This document shows, in pieces, positions 8,796-17,387 of a DNA stretch of 64,000 bases. Source of the stretch: JAUILH01 sp964230215 (GTDB lineage: Bacteria > Bacteroidota > Bacteroidia > Flavobacteriales_D > JAUILH01); assembly GCA_964230215.1 (NCBI GenBank), contig CAXRGQ010000016.1, positions 738,598-802,597 on the forward strand, in the 5' to 3' direction. The notes under the pieces are model-generated. The model saw only the letters and a list, made by a program, of their open reading frames with translations, was not told the DNA's origin and ran no database searches. Each line of letters starts with the position of its first letter. The first letter of the stretch is position 1. The position numbers and the translations under genes are program-made.

Positions 8796-8811
8796 TTTAG
8801 ACGTGTCTAAA
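8796..8811. promoter_or_regulatory. Palindromic operator candidate for the DtxR/MntR-type regulator
   Basis: TTTAGAC and GTCTAAA flank a central GT, a perfect 7-bp-arm palindrome. It covers the GTG start codon (8803) of the first gene of the operon that encodes the DtxR-family regulator. Size and AT-rich dyad symmetry suit DtxR/MntR-type operators; the assignment is inference. A near -7 match (TACTTTTA, 8769-8776) lies just upstream, so a bound repressor could block early elongation. Confidence 0.5.
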
Positions 8812-9651
8812 CTTAAGTTGATATTGAATTTGATTGGGCTTGTTTCTCATGTAGGATTAGCAAGCAACTCGGACACTACAGATATCTCTTCATCTGCAAA
8901 TAAATTTGTTATTATTGATAAAGGAGCGCGTAAAGACTTAAGTTTCGCTGTAAGTAGTGATAGACCTAGTGCTTCATATAGCTCATTAGTTGTTCCGAGA
9001 AATCGTATGATAATAGAATCAGGAGGGATACTGACTGTTAATGACGACGAACCTACAAAAACAACTCACATCAATATAAACAACACAGTCATTAGATATG
9101 GGTTGTTCAATAATTTAGAGGTTCGGCTAGGCTGGAATTACGATTTTTTCAAATACACATATACACCAACACCAGGCATAGAATCTGATGAGCTCGGATT
9201 ATCGCCATTATTTGTTGGTGGAAAAGTGCAGGTATTTGCCCAATCGAACTTCTTTAAAAACTCATCAATCGTTGCTCATATTAATCTAAGGCAACTTGCT
9301 AGCCCTAAATTCAGAACACCATATAATGGACATAATATTTACTTCATCAGCGATATGCCTAGTTCTGGAAAGTTAGGTATGACATACAATCTTGGATTAT
9401 CATGGGATGGATTTTCACCTCAGGCTTACGGCGCGACAAGCACGTGTTTTACATATAATCTTGGAGACGTCACAGCCTTTGCCGAACTGTATACAACGTG
9501 GAGTAATAAAGATGATTTTCATTTGAGCGGAGATGCAGGAGTTCAATGGTTGGTGAGCAAACGTATTCAGTTAGATGCAAGTGCAGGAATTGGACTATAT
9601 AATAACCCTTCATGGTTTGTCTCTGGTGGGATAGCCTGCCTAATATTTTAA
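8803..9651 (+). CDS. Outer-membrane channel-like protein linked to metal uptake
   Basis: 282 residues from GTG 8803, which yields a signal peptide (MSKLKLILNLIGLVSHVGLASN); no in-frame ATG gives a better one. After an N-terminal stretch, the sequence reads as a barrel of the transporter / phenol-degradation MetA-like class: RYGLFNNLEVRLGWNYDFF, SPLFVGGKVQVF, LGMTYNLGLSWDG, and a final strand VSGGIACLIF. Only 3 bases separate it from the regulator gene, and the operator-like palindrome sits on its start. I therefore infer that it belongs to the metal-uptake operon, perhaps as the outer-membrane entry route. A role in transport is unproven. Confidence 0.6.
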   Translation: MSKLKLILNLIGLVSHVGLASNSDTTDISSSANKFVIIDKGARKDLSFAVSSDRPSASYSSLVVPRNRMIIESGGILTVNDDEPTKTTHININNTVIRYGLFNNLEVRLGWNYDFFKYTYTPTPGIESDELGLSPLFVGGKVQVFAQSNFFKNSSIVAHINLRQLASPKFRTPYNGHNIYFISDMPSSGKLGMTYNLGLSWDGFSPQAYGATSTCFTYNLGDVTAFAELYTTWSNKDDFHLSGDAGVQWLVSKRIQLDASAGIGLYNNPSWFVSGGIACLIF

Positions 9652-9654
9652 GAT

Positions 9655-10305
9655 ATGAACGATCTGAGTCTTGCAGAAGAAAACTATTTGAAGGCAATTT
9701 ATGCTGAAGGCGACAATGCCTATGCCTCAACAAGCAATTTGTCAGATAGATTGGAAACAAAGGCGTCATCTGTTACTGATATGCTTAAAAAATTATCAGC
9801 TAAGAAATTAGTTGATTATAAAAAGTACCAAGGTGCCAAATTGACAAAAGAAGGTAGATTAATTGCCATTCGCATTGTTAGAAAGCACCGCTTATGGGAG
9901 GTTTTTTTGGTGGACAAATTAGACTTTGGCTGGGATGAGGTGCATGATATTGCCGAACAACTAGAACATATAAAGTCGCCTGAATTAATTAGCAGGCTAG
10001 ATGAATTTTTGGGACATCCAACAGTTGATCCGCATGGTGACCCTATACCGGATACAGACGGAAACCTTCCTAAAAACAAAGCATTCCCTTTATCTGATGG
10101 TGAGATAGGAAAACAGTATATTATCTGCGGTGTATCGGACACAAGCTCACTTTTTCTACAATATCTTGATAAACAAGGCCTAATACTCGGCACCGAAATC
10201 ATCATAATTGACAAAATAGATTTTGACAAATCAATTCAAATTAAATTCGGTAAAAAAGAGATAAACTTGTCCTCCAAGGCAGTCAATAATATAATGGTTG
10301 AATAA
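9655..10305 (+). CDS. mntR: DtxR/MntR-family metal-dependent transcriptional regulator
   Basis: 216 residues. An N-terminal winged helix (about 1-70; TSNLSDRLETKASSVTDMLKKL is helix-turn-helix) is followed by the dimerisation/metal domain (HRLWEVFL, VHDIAEQLEH, HPTVDPHGDPIPD) and a C-terminal FeoA/SH3-like domain (from about 145). Metal ligands are visible: His78, Glu82, His97, Glu101, Glu104, His105. The position of DtxR Cys102 is Glu101 here, as in manganese-specific MntR. The position of DtxR Met10 / MntR Asp8 is Asn10. It is thus more MntR-like than DtxR-like. It is expected to repress this operon when metal-loaded. Its last base is shared with the start of the binding-protein gene. Confidence 0.88.
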   Translation: MNDLSLAEENYLKAIYAEGDNAYASTSNLSDRLETKASSVTDMLKKLSAKKLVDYKKYQGAKLTKEGRLIAIRIVRKHRLWEVFLVDKLDFGWDEVHDIAEQLEHIKSPELISRLDEFLGHPTVDPHGDPIPDTDGNLPKNKAFPLSDGEIGKQYIICGVSDTSSLFLQYLDKQGLILGTEIIIIDKIDFDKSIQIKFGKKEINLSSKAVNNIMVE

Positions 10306-11279
10306 TGAAAAATATTAGTTTAATACTCCTGATTCTTCTTGCGCTTACTGGATGTAAGATAGATAAAAATGAAACTGTTGAGGGCAAAGCAAAAATCGTT
10401 TGTACTACAACTTTGGCAGGAGATCTTGTAAAAAACATTGTGGGTGATAAAGCGGATGTGAGCATTATTATGCGCCCAGGAGTAGATCCTCATGAATATA
10501 CGCCACGACCTAGCGATACGGATGCCCTTGATGGTGCAGATATCATAGTCTATCACGGACTTGATTTTGAAGGACAGATGTCAAGCTATTTTGACAATCT
10601 TAAAAAGAACGGTAAACTACTAATCAATTTGGGAGATGGTATTGATGAACATAAGTTGCGATCAATCGAAGACGAGTTCGAACATAATCATGAAGGGCAT
10701 AGTCATGATCACAGTCACGGTCATTATCATGCCCCTGGCACTATAGATCCGCACGTATGGAATGACGTTAGCGTATGGATGCAGTGCGCTCAGCACGTGG
10801 GAAATGAGCTAGCAAAAATGAACCCAGAAAATGCTGATTTATTTAAGAAGAACAGTGCTAATCATATTGAGGAATTAAAAAAGCTAGATGAAGATTTAAG
10901 TAAGCTTTATGCTAGCATACCTGAGTCAAGCAGAATTCTGGTAACGGCTCATGACGCTTTTTCTTACTTGGCTCATAGATACAATTTACAGGTAAAAAGT
11001 TTACAAGGAATTAGCACAGCCGCAGAGTTAGGGATCAAGGACGTGTCTAATCTTGCAGAGTTTTTAATCAGCAATAACATTAAATCTATTTTTGTTGAAC
11101 AGTCGGTAAATAATAAGAATATAAATGCTGTGAGACATCATTGTTCTGAGAAAGATTTTGAAGTAGCCTTAGGTGGTTCACTCTACTCTGATGGTCTTGG
11201 TGATGCCTCATCTGAAGCAGCTACTTACATTGATATGATGCGTTATAACGCTAAGGTAATTGTGGATGGACTTAAATAA
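10305..11279 (+). CDS. mntA: Metal ABC transporter substrate-binding lipoprotein (cluster A-I)
   Basis: 324 residues, lipoprotein signal with lipobox LTGC (Cys17). It belongs to the ZnuA/TroA/PsaA family: TTTLAGDLVKNIVGDKADV, RPGVDPHEYTPRPSD (His63 ligand), DPHVWND and AHDAFSYL. A His/Asp-rich loop (HNHEGHSHDHSHGHYH, about residues 126-141) precedes DPHVW. Such loops are typical of zinc-type members, while the PHEY-PRPSD motif and linked MntR-like regulator favour manganese or iron, so the metal is uncertain. Start ATG overlaps the regulator stop in TAATG. It delivers metal to the MntC/MntD permease. Confidence 0.9.
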   Translation: MKNISLILLILLALTGCKIDKNETVEGKAKIVCTTTLAGDLVKNIVGDKADVSIIMRPGVDPHEYTPRPSDTDALDGADIIVYHGLDFEGQMSSYFDNLKKNGKLLINLGDGIDEHKLRSIEDEFEHNHEGHSHDHSHGHYHAPGTIDPHVWNDVSVWMQCAQHVGNELAKMNPENADLFKKNSANHIEELKKLDEDLSKLYASIPESSRILVTAHDAFSYLAHRYNLQVKSLQGISTAAELGIKDVSNLAEFLISNNIKSIFVEQSVNNKNINAVRHHCSEKDFEVALGGSLYSDGLGDASSEAATYIDMMRYNAKVIVDGLK

Positions 11280-11988
11280 AAAATGTGTTAGCATAGAGAA
11301 CTTGAATGTCTTTTATGGCGATAAGCAGGCGCTAAAAGACGTAAACCTTAGTGTACCTCAGGGCAAAATGATTGCTATCATAGGACCGAATGGTTCGGGT
11401 AAATCTACCCTACTTAAGTCTATAATGGGCTTAGTGAAACCGAAAAGTGGCCGAATTTCAATCTGTGGTGAACCTATTCAAAGAGCCAAAGCCAAAATTG
11501 CTTATGTCCCTCAAAAAGAGTCTGTAGATTGGGACTTTCCAATTACCGTTAAGGAAGTAGTGCGAATGGGACGATACAGTAATAAACTGTTCGCTAGAAT
11601 TACTAAAGAAGACAAGGCTAAGTCTCAGGAAATAATGGAAATGTTGGAGATCGAATCACTCCAAAACAGACATATTTCGCAGCTATCAGGCGGCCAACAA
11701 CAGCGTGTGTTTCTTGCTAGAGCTCTGGCTCAAGAAGCCGATATTATGTTTTTGGATGAGCCATTTGCCGGAATTGATGCTTCTTCCGAACTAAAAATTA
11801 TTGAAATTGCTCGCAGCTTGAGAGATCAAGGTAAAACTCTGATATTTGTTCATCATGCCTTAAACACGGTAATGGAATACTTTGACCATGTAATCATGCT
11901 CAATAATTGTCTAATTGCTGATGGGGCAACACAAAACACGTTTACCCAGGAGAATATAAATGCGTGTTTTGCTGGCATTAAAATATAG
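11266..11988 (+). CDS. mntB: Metal ABC transporter ATP-binding protein
   Basis: 240 residues from ATG 11266, which overlaps the binding-protein gene by 14 bases; an upstream TTG at 11260 is less likely. Complete ABC ATPase: Walker A GPNGSGKST, signature LSGGQQQR, Walker B DIMFLDEP, and the H-loop in FVHHAL. The phrase VPQKESVDWDFPITVKEVV is characteristic of manganese/zinc/iron importers. It energises the two membrane proteins encoded next. Confidence 0.93.
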   Translation: MDLNKKCVSIENLNVFYGDKQALKDVNLSVPQGKMIAIIGPNGSGKSTLLKSIMGLVKPKSGRISICGEPIQRAKAKIAYVPQKESVDWDFPITVKEVVRMGRYSNKLFARITKEDKAKSQEIMEMLEIESLQNRHISQLSGGQQQRVFLARALAQEADIMFLDEPFAGIDASSELKIIEIARSLRDQGKTLIFVHHALNTVMEYFDHVIMLNNCLIADGATQNTFTQENINACFAGIKI

Positions 11989-11990
11989 AT

Positions 11991-12884
11991 ATGTCAAGTT
12001 TCTCCGAGTTCATATCGTTAGAGGACCCAACCGTTAAACTAGTGCTAGTTGGGGTATTGATGATTAGTATTTCTTCTGCCCTCATTGGAAATTATGCATT
12101 CCTTAGAAAACGAGCGATGATTGGTGATGCGGTTGCGCACAGCGTTTTCCCCGGTGTATGCTTGTCATTTATTGTTAATGGTGAGAAAAATCCACTGATG
12201 ATTCTCGCCTACTCCATTATCACGGGTTTAATTGCAATGTTTTTAATTGATGTAGTGTCAAAGCATAAAAGGGTTAAAACCGAATCGGCTATAGGAATTG
12301 TGCTCTCATTGTTCTTTGGTCTCGGGATAGTTATGCTTTCTTATATCCAAGGTAATATGGGAAGTCAGCAATCTGGTTTGGGACACTTTTTCTTTGGTCA
12401 AGCGGCATCATTATCTGAACAGGATATTGATGTAATTAGCATTGTATCTCTTGTAATCATTGTAGGTGTAGTCATATTTTATAGAGGATTCAAAACTGTA
12501 TCATTTGACCGATCATACGCTAGTGCAAGAGGATATAAGGTGGTTCTTCTAGAGAGCTTAATATCAATTCTCACTGTTATGGCTATTGCGATAGGAATTA
12601 ATGCCGTGGGGATTGTACTTATGGCTGCTCTATTGCTAACCCCGGCATCATCAGCTCGACTATGGACATCAAGTTTGTCTATGATGATGTTGCTAGGTGT
12701 GATGTTTTCGGTTATATCAACGGTAATGGGAACCTATATGTCTTATGCCGTTGACAAATCACCTACAGGTCCATGGATTGTGGTGTTTCTATCTGTAATT
12801 GCACTAGGCTCTATACTTATCGCTCCTAAAAAAGGTGTAATACCAAGATGGTTGTCCAACGCTAAAAACAAAAAGCATGGGTGA
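11991..12884 (+). CDS. mntC: Metal ABC transporter permease (ABC-3 family)
   Basis: 297 residues with about eight hydrophobic helices. ABC-3 hallmarks are RKRAMIGDAVAHSVFPGVCLSF near residues 38-60, ESAIGIVLSLFFGLGIVML, and AVGIVLMAALLLTPASSARLW. It starts 2 bases after the ATPase stop and overlaps the next permease by 8 bases. Two permease genes, as in MntABCD/TroABCD systems, imply a heterodimeric channel. Confidence 0.92.
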   Translation: MSSFSEFISLEDPTVKLVLVGVLMISISSALIGNYAFLRKRAMIGDAVAHSVFPGVCLSFIVNGEKNPLMILAYSIITGLIAMFLIDVVSKHKRVKTESAIGIVLSLFFGLGIVMLSYIQGNMGSQQSGLGHFFFGQAASLSEQDIDVISIVSLVIIVGVVIFYRGFKTVSFDRSYASARGYKVVLLESLISILTVMAIAIGINAVGIVLMAALLLTPASSARLWTSSLSMMMLLGVMFSVISTVMGTYMSYAVDKSPTGPWIVVFLSVIALGSILIAPKKGVIPRWLSNAKNKKHG

Positions 12885-13731
12885 TATTTGGATATTACTT
12901 CTAAGTTCAATTATAGCAATTAGTTGTTCGCTGATTGGATTAATTCTTGTGCTAAAGCGAATGGCAATGCTATCAGACGCCATATCCCATTCGGTGCTTC
13001 CCGGCATTGTAATTAGTTACCTTATTATTGGAGAAATGGACTATTCATTTTTCACTTTAGCTGCCATTGCAACGGCTATTGTTAGCACCCTATTAATAGA
13101 AGGCGTTTCACGACTAGCAAACTATAGAAAGGATATTTCCATGGGAATAGTATACACTTTGTTATTTTCAATTGGCGTTATTCTATTAACAAAACATCAA
13201 GATACAGTCCCCATCCAAAGTGATCATGTGATTCAAGGAAATTTAGAAATGGTGCCACTAGAGCCAATGTGGATAATTAATGATGCTTATCTATTGGGAC
13301 CATATTCTATGTGGAATGGCATCATAAACCTTGTACTTGTCGCATTGTTTGTAGGAATATTTGCCAAACAAATAAAGATTTGGTGTTTTGATTCTGGCTA
13401 TGCAAGCTCTCTCGGAATGAATACAAAATTGTTGTCCTTGATTCTCATGGTTTTAACTTCCTTTACGGTGGTAAGTTCATTCTCGAGCATTGGTGCCATC
13501 CTAGTAATTGGATTTATTGTTATTCCTCCGTCGACGGCAATCATTGTTAGTAATACGTTTAAATCTGCAATATGGATTTCTTGCTCAATCAGTGTCGTTT
13601 CGTGTGTACTTGGGTTATATGCTGCCAAATTCTTTGATGTGAGCATTGCCGGAATGATTTGTTTGGTAATGAGTTTAATATTTATGGCGGTATTCGTATT
13701 TACCAAATACAGCCGACTTGCAAGGAGTTAG
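12877..13731 (+). CDS. mntD: Metal ABC transporter permease (ABC-3 family), second subunit
   Basis: 284 residues with about eight transmembrane helices. Family motifs are LKRMAMLSDAISHSVLPGIVISY, DISMGIVYTLLFSIGVILL and SIGAILVIGFIVIPPSTA. It differs clearly from the first permease but has the same fold, so it is a partner and not a recent duplicate. It is the last gene of the operon; smpB follows 52 bases later. Confidence 0.92.
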   Translation: MGDIWILLLSSIIAISCSLIGLILVLKRMAMLSDAISHSVLPGIVISYLIIGEMDYSFFTLAAIATAIVSTLLIEGVSRLANYRKDISMGIVYTLLFSIGVILLTKHQDTVPIQSDHVIQGNLEMVPLEPMWIINDAYLLGPYSMWNGIINLVLVALFVGIFAKQIKIWCFDSGYASSLGMNTKLLSLILMVLTSFTVVSSFSSIGAILVIGFIVIPPSTAIIVSNTFKSAIWISCSISVVSCVLGLYAAKFFDVSIAGMICLVMSLIFMAVFVFTKYSRLARS

Positions 13732-13783
13732 TTTCGGAGTAATTATTTAATCACGGCTAATACACTATCTTTATAATGATTCA

Positions 13784-14236
13784 ATGAAAAACCGCTTAAA
13801 CATACAGAATAAAAAAGCTCGATTTGAGATTGAGATTTTAGAAACATTGGTAGCTGGCATGCAATTAATGGGCAGTGAGATTAAATCTATACGCGCAGGA
13901 AAAGCCAATATATCGGAAGCATTTTGTGTTATTACTAAGGGAGAAATGTATGTTCGTAATATGTACATAGATGAGTACAAACAAGCAACGTATACGGGAC
14001 ACGAGGAAAGACGTGACCGTAAGCTCCTATTGAAAAGGCAAGAAATAGATAAGCTTCAAAAGAAAGCTACACAAAAAGGCTTGACAATGCTCCCATTAAA
14101 AGTGTTTATCTCACAATCAGGATTTGCAAAAATGGAGATAGCACTTGGTAAGGGTAAAAAACTACATGACAAGCGCGATTCCATCAAAGATCGTGATGTG
14201 AAGCGTGATATGGATCGAGCAATGAAGTACAGTTAA
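13784..14236 (+). CDS. smpB: SsrA-binding protein SmpB
   Basis: 150 residues, standard length. Conserved OB-fold motifs are NKKARFEIEILETLVAGMQLMGSEIKSIR, ISEAFCVI, EERRDRKLLL and LPLKVFISQSGFAKMEIALGKGKKLHDKR, followed by the basic C-terminal tail that folds in the ribosomal decoding centre. It works with tmRNA to rescue stalled ribosomes; no tmRNA gene is visible in this window. A near -7 element TATCTTTA (13766-13773) lies 10 bases upstream of the ATG. Confidence 0.96.
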   Translation: MKNRLNIQNKKARFEIEILETLVAGMQLMGSEIKSIRAGKANISEAFCVITKGEMYVRNMYIDEYKQATYTGHEERRDRKLLLKRQEIDKLQKKATQKGLTMLPLKVFISQSGFAKMEIALGKGKKLHDKRDSIKDRDVKRDMDRAMKYS

Positions 14237-14271
14237 TTCTTTTAAACAAGTTTCAAACTCAAGTTTCTTCC

Positions 14272-14279
14272 TAAATTTG
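14272..14279 (+). promoter_or_regulatory. -7 promoter element TAAATTTG
   Basis: Exact TAnnTTTG match ending 4 bases before the ATG of the hydroxylase gene, so the transcript should be leaderless or nearly so. No clear -33 TTG. Confidence 0.6.
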
Positions 14280-14283
14280 CCGC

Positions 14284-15168
14284 ATGAATTTCGAAATTTC
14301 GCAAGATACACTCTCGCTCTATTCGGCTCCGCTGATAGGACTTTTTATAGTTCTTGAGATTGTTATTGGCGTTAGAAGAAAACGACATTTATACGACACT
14401 AAGGAAACGCTTACCAATTTTTATCTGACTGGATTAGCAATTCTACTAAACCTAGTATTTAGAGGTTTCTACGTGTGGATATATGGCTTCTTTTATGCAT
14501 TTCGATTATTTGACATTGAAGATCCCATACTATATTGGGTAGGTCTGCTCGTTATCCAAGACTTTCTGTTTTACTGGCTGCATTTAGCCGACCACTACAG
14601 CAGATTATTCTGGGCAGTTCATGTTACACATCATAGCTCGACTGACTTTAATTTTAGTGTCGGATTTAGAAGCTCTGTTTTCCAACCACTTTACAGATTT
14701 ATCTATTACATCCCCTTGGCATGGATAGGGTTTAGACCACTCGATATAATGTTTATGTATTCTGCCGTTCAGATATGGGGAATTTTTATTCATACGCGAA
14801 CCATTGGTAAGTTGCCTAAAATTATAGAGTTCATTTTTGTCACGCCATCACATCATAGAGTTCATCATGGTTCAAACATTGCTTACTTAGACAAGAACAT
14901 GGGCATGTTTTTAATTATTTGGGATAGGCTTTTCGGTACTTTCCAAGAAGAGCTTGAGGATGATCCTGTGCAATATGGATTAACCACCAATCCGGAAGAC
15001 AGAGGTCCAGTTAACATAGTATTTCATGAATTTAAGGGGATTGCAAAAGATATCAGAAGACCAGTTGGTTTCAGAGACAAGCTAAAGTATATTTTCTATC
15101 CTCCCGGTTGGTCGCATGATGGCACTACATTAACTTCCAATCAATTGCGTAAATTGCATAAGAAATAA
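14284..15168 (+). CDS. Sterol desaturase / fatty acid hydroxylase family membrane protein
   Basis: 294 residues, integral membrane di-iron oxygenase family. Hydrophobic helices at about 10-25, 45-65 and 80-100 precede the histidine boxes: HLADH, HVTHHSS and HRVHHGSN, a near-complete set of the eight His residues expected. The family hydroxylates or desaturates lipids (sterols, ceramides, carotenoids, alkylglycerols); the substrate here cannot be told. It is a single gene with its own promoter element. Confidence 0.87.
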   Translation: MNFEISQDTLSLYSAPLIGLFIVLEIVIGVRRKRHLYDTKETLTNFYLTGLAILLNLVFRGFYVWIYGFFYAFRLFDIEDPILYWVGLLVIQDFLFYWLHLADHYSRLFWAVHVTHHSSTDFNFSVGFRSSVFQPLYRFIYYIPLAWIGFRPLDIMFMYSAVQIWGIFIHTRTIGKLPKIIEFIFVTPSHHRVHHGSNIAYLDKNMGMFLIIWDRLFGTFQEELEDDPVQYGLTTNPEDRGPVNIVFHEFKGIAKDIRRPVGFRDKLKYIFYPPGWSHDGTTLTSNQLRKLHKK

Positions 15169-15217
15169 TAGCTAATCTTGGCACTTTTTTTGTTGCCTAG
15201 GGGCAAAATTTATAATC

Positions 15218-15919
15218 ATGAAAAAAATTCTACTAGCTGCACTATTAATTACATCATTTACAGGTATTTCACAAAATGAAAATGATGAAGAATGGGATAC
15301 GATTAAAGGGAAATTACACATTGTAAGTGTTGGACAAGGTGATGACGTATGGGGAATCGGAATGAATAATGCTGTGTGGCATTACGAAAACGGCAAATTT
15401 GCCCTAAAAAAAGGAATTCTTCAATCAATTTCAGTTGGAGGCGATGGAACAGTTTGGGGCGTTGGGCTTCATAATGGTGTCCACAAATGGGAAAACAACA
15501 AATGGGTGAAAATCCCAGGAAATCTAAGACAAATTTCTGTTGGAAGTAAAGACCATGTGTGGGGTGTTGGTGAAGGCGATGGCATCTGGAGGCGCGTTGG
15601 AGACAAATGGCAAAAAGTTATTGGAAATGCAAACTGGATTTCCGTTGGACACGACGGAAGTGTTTGGGGAGTGCGTGTAGATGCCAGTGTATGGAAAAGA
15701 GAGGGTGAAAAATGGGTAAAGGTTGAAGGTGAGCTTAAAAAAGTAGTCGTACAAGATGCAGACAATATTTATGGGCTTAACTTCTTCAATCAGATTGTAA
15801 AATGGAATGGCACTGCTTGGGACTTACTACATAAGGGGTCTGCAGAAAGCCTGTCTGTTGGAAGTGATGGAAGTATTTGGGCTGTAAAAGCAAACGGCAA
15901 TATCTACAAAGTAAACTAG
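15218..15919 (+). CDS. Secreted tectonin-type six-repeat beta-propeller (putative lectin)
   Basis: 233 residues: signal peptide MKKILLAALLITSFTGISQ, then six repeats of about 33-36 residues (starting near 26, 61, 96, 131, 166 and 201). Each follows the pattern W-x-x-h-x-G-x-L-x-x-I-S-V-G-x-D-G-x-V-W-G-V-x-x-x-x-x-V-W/h-K. This is the tectonin (TECPR) signature; six repeats fit one closed propeller. Known tectonins bind glycans, including O-methylated sugars, or lipopolysaccharide. Blade 5 is the most degenerate (VVVQDADNIYGLNFF). The gene stands alone and ends in a convergent overlap with the aldehyde dehydrogenase gene. Confidence 0.85.
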   Translation: MKKILLAALLITSFTGISQNENDEEWDTIKGKLHIVSVGQGDDVWGIGMNNAVWHYENGKFALKKGILQSISVGGDGTVWGVGLHNGVHKWENNKWVKIPGNLRQISVGSKDHVWGVGEGDGIWRRVGDKWQKVIGNANWISVGHDGSVWGVRVDASVWKREGEKWVKVEGELKKVVVQDADNIYGLNFFNQIVKWNGTAWDLLHKGSAESLSVGSDGSIWAVKANGNIYKVN

Positions 15920-17337
15920 TATACAATTAGCTTGGGCTCCGTCATGTCCTCCAGGGCGTAACGTGGCCCTTCACGACCTTCTCCAGAATCTTTTACACCA
16001 CCGTATGGCATTGCGTCATGACGGTATCCAGGGACGTGATTAATTATTAATGCCCCCACATCTAATTGGAGGTATGCTTTCTCTATCACCTCCTCATTAG
16101 TACTGTACAAACCTGTCTGAAGTCCGTATCTAGAAGCATTCACCATTTGAATGGCATCATCCATGGATGAAAACTTTCTTAAAACTGCTATTGGAGCAAA
16201 TGCTTCTTCGCTGACAACTTTCATCTCTTCGTTTACATGCTCCAAAATCGTTGGTGCATAGATATTATGAACACTATCCAGCACAACACCCCCAGTTAAT
16301 AATGTTGCCCCCATGGCGCAGGCCTCACGCACCCATTCATCAATGCGAGAAACCTCATCAGATGATATCATAGGTCCATTTACGACACCATATTCGTCAC
16401 AATTCCCACATTTAATTTCATGTATAGCAAATTTTAAAGCCTCCCTAAAATCATTGTATAGCTCGTCTTTAACCAAAATCTGTTGTGTAGAAATACAAAT
16501 TTGGCCAGCATATAAACAAACCCCGTATGCCACATTCCGAGCCACATTTGCGATATCATCACAGCTCTCAACAATCACAGCCGCATTTCCTCCCAACTCT
16601 AGGCACACTTTCTTTTTACCAGCGATAGATTTTAAATACCAGCCTACCCTATCACTCCCGGTAAATGACATGATTTTTATATGACTATCTTTCACTAATT
16701 CTGCCGTTAATTCATTGGATCCATGAATCAGATTTACAGCTCCTTTAGGATAATCCAACTCCGATAAAATCTCCACAAATCGAATCATGGAAAGCGGTGT
16801 TCTGGGACTTGGCTTTATGATTACTGGATTCCCCACAATTAATGCAGGCGCAATTTTATGGATAGCCAGATTGAGCGGAAAATTAAAAGGTGAAATTGCA
16901 AGACATATACCTCTTGGAAAACGTTCTAATCTTGCGTTTTTTGTGTTTTCATCGTTCCCTAAGACCAGATTTTTAGGCTCCATTTCATCAAATGCCTTTA
17001 AGGTTTCCCTCAGAGTAGAGATACATCTATCAAGTTCAACTTTAGCATAATCAATGGGTTTACCAGCTTCTGCAACAATTAGATCCACAAGTTCTGACTT
17101 ACAAGGCTCCAGCTTACCTATTAATGTCTTAATTCTCGAACGCTTCTCCTCCTTTGGCCATAACTTCATGTCGTTAAAAGCTTGCTGAGCACAACTCAGC
17201 ATCATATCAGTTTCAGAGCTGCTGACTTCTTTCAGTCGGGCCATTATTTTCCCCGAATACTTGTTATTTACCGTAAAAGCTGAGCCCTCTCCTAGTTTCC
17301 ACTCACCACAATAATAATTTCCGACAGTGTCCTCCAT
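15916..17337 (-). CDS. NAD(P)-dependent aldehyde dehydrogenase
   Basis: 473 residues, full-length ALDH superfamily. Visible are the cofactor-binding FNFPLNLAIHKIAPALIVGN and IIKPSPRTP, the Gly-rich FTGSDRVG, the catalytic Glu in LELGGNAAVIV, and the catalytic Cys in GQICIS. SEEAFAPIAVL and the C-terminal PYGGVKDSGEGREGP are also typical. It most resembles the lactaldehyde / succinate-semialdehyde / non-phosphorylating GAPDH group; the substrate is not assignable. A one-off -7 element (TAATTTAG) lies 5 bases before the start. Its stop shares CTAG with the convergent tectonin gene. Confidence 0.9.
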   Translation of the reverse strand: MEDTVGNYYCGEWKLGEGSAFTVNNKYSGKIMARLKEVSSSETDMMLSCAQQAFNDMKLWPKEEKRSRIKTLIGKLEPCKSELVDLIVAEAGKPIDYAKVELDRCISTLRETLKAFDEMEPKNLVLGNDENTKNARLERFPRGICLAISPFNFPLNLAIHKIAPALIVGNPVIIKPSPRTPLSMIRFVEILSELDYPKGAVNLIHGSNELTAELVKDSHIKIMSFTGSDRVGWYLKSIAGKKKVCLELGGNAAVIVESCDDIANVARNVAYGVCLYAGQICISTQQILVKDELYNDFREALKFAIHEIKCGNCDEYGVVNGPMISSDEVSRIDEWVREACAMGATLLTGGVVLDSVHNIYAPTILEHVNEEMKVVSEEAFAPIAVLRKFSSMDDAIQMVNASRYGLQTGLYSTNEEVIEKAYLQLDVGALIINHVPGYRHDAMPYGGVKDSGEGREGPRYALEDMTEPKLIVY

Positions 17338-17387
17338 GTCTTCTAAATTACAAACAATGTGCGTTAATAATCCCCTATTATTTTAGA

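Noticed and set aside
12804..13007. Minus-strand open frames opposite the metal permease genes
   Set aside because: Shadow frames antisense to clearly coding ABC-3 permeases, with no own start context or domain.
14250..14270. Small AAACT/AGTTT dyad between smpB and the hydroxylase gene
   Set aside because: Five-base arms in AT-rich DNA; neither a convincing terminator nor an operator.
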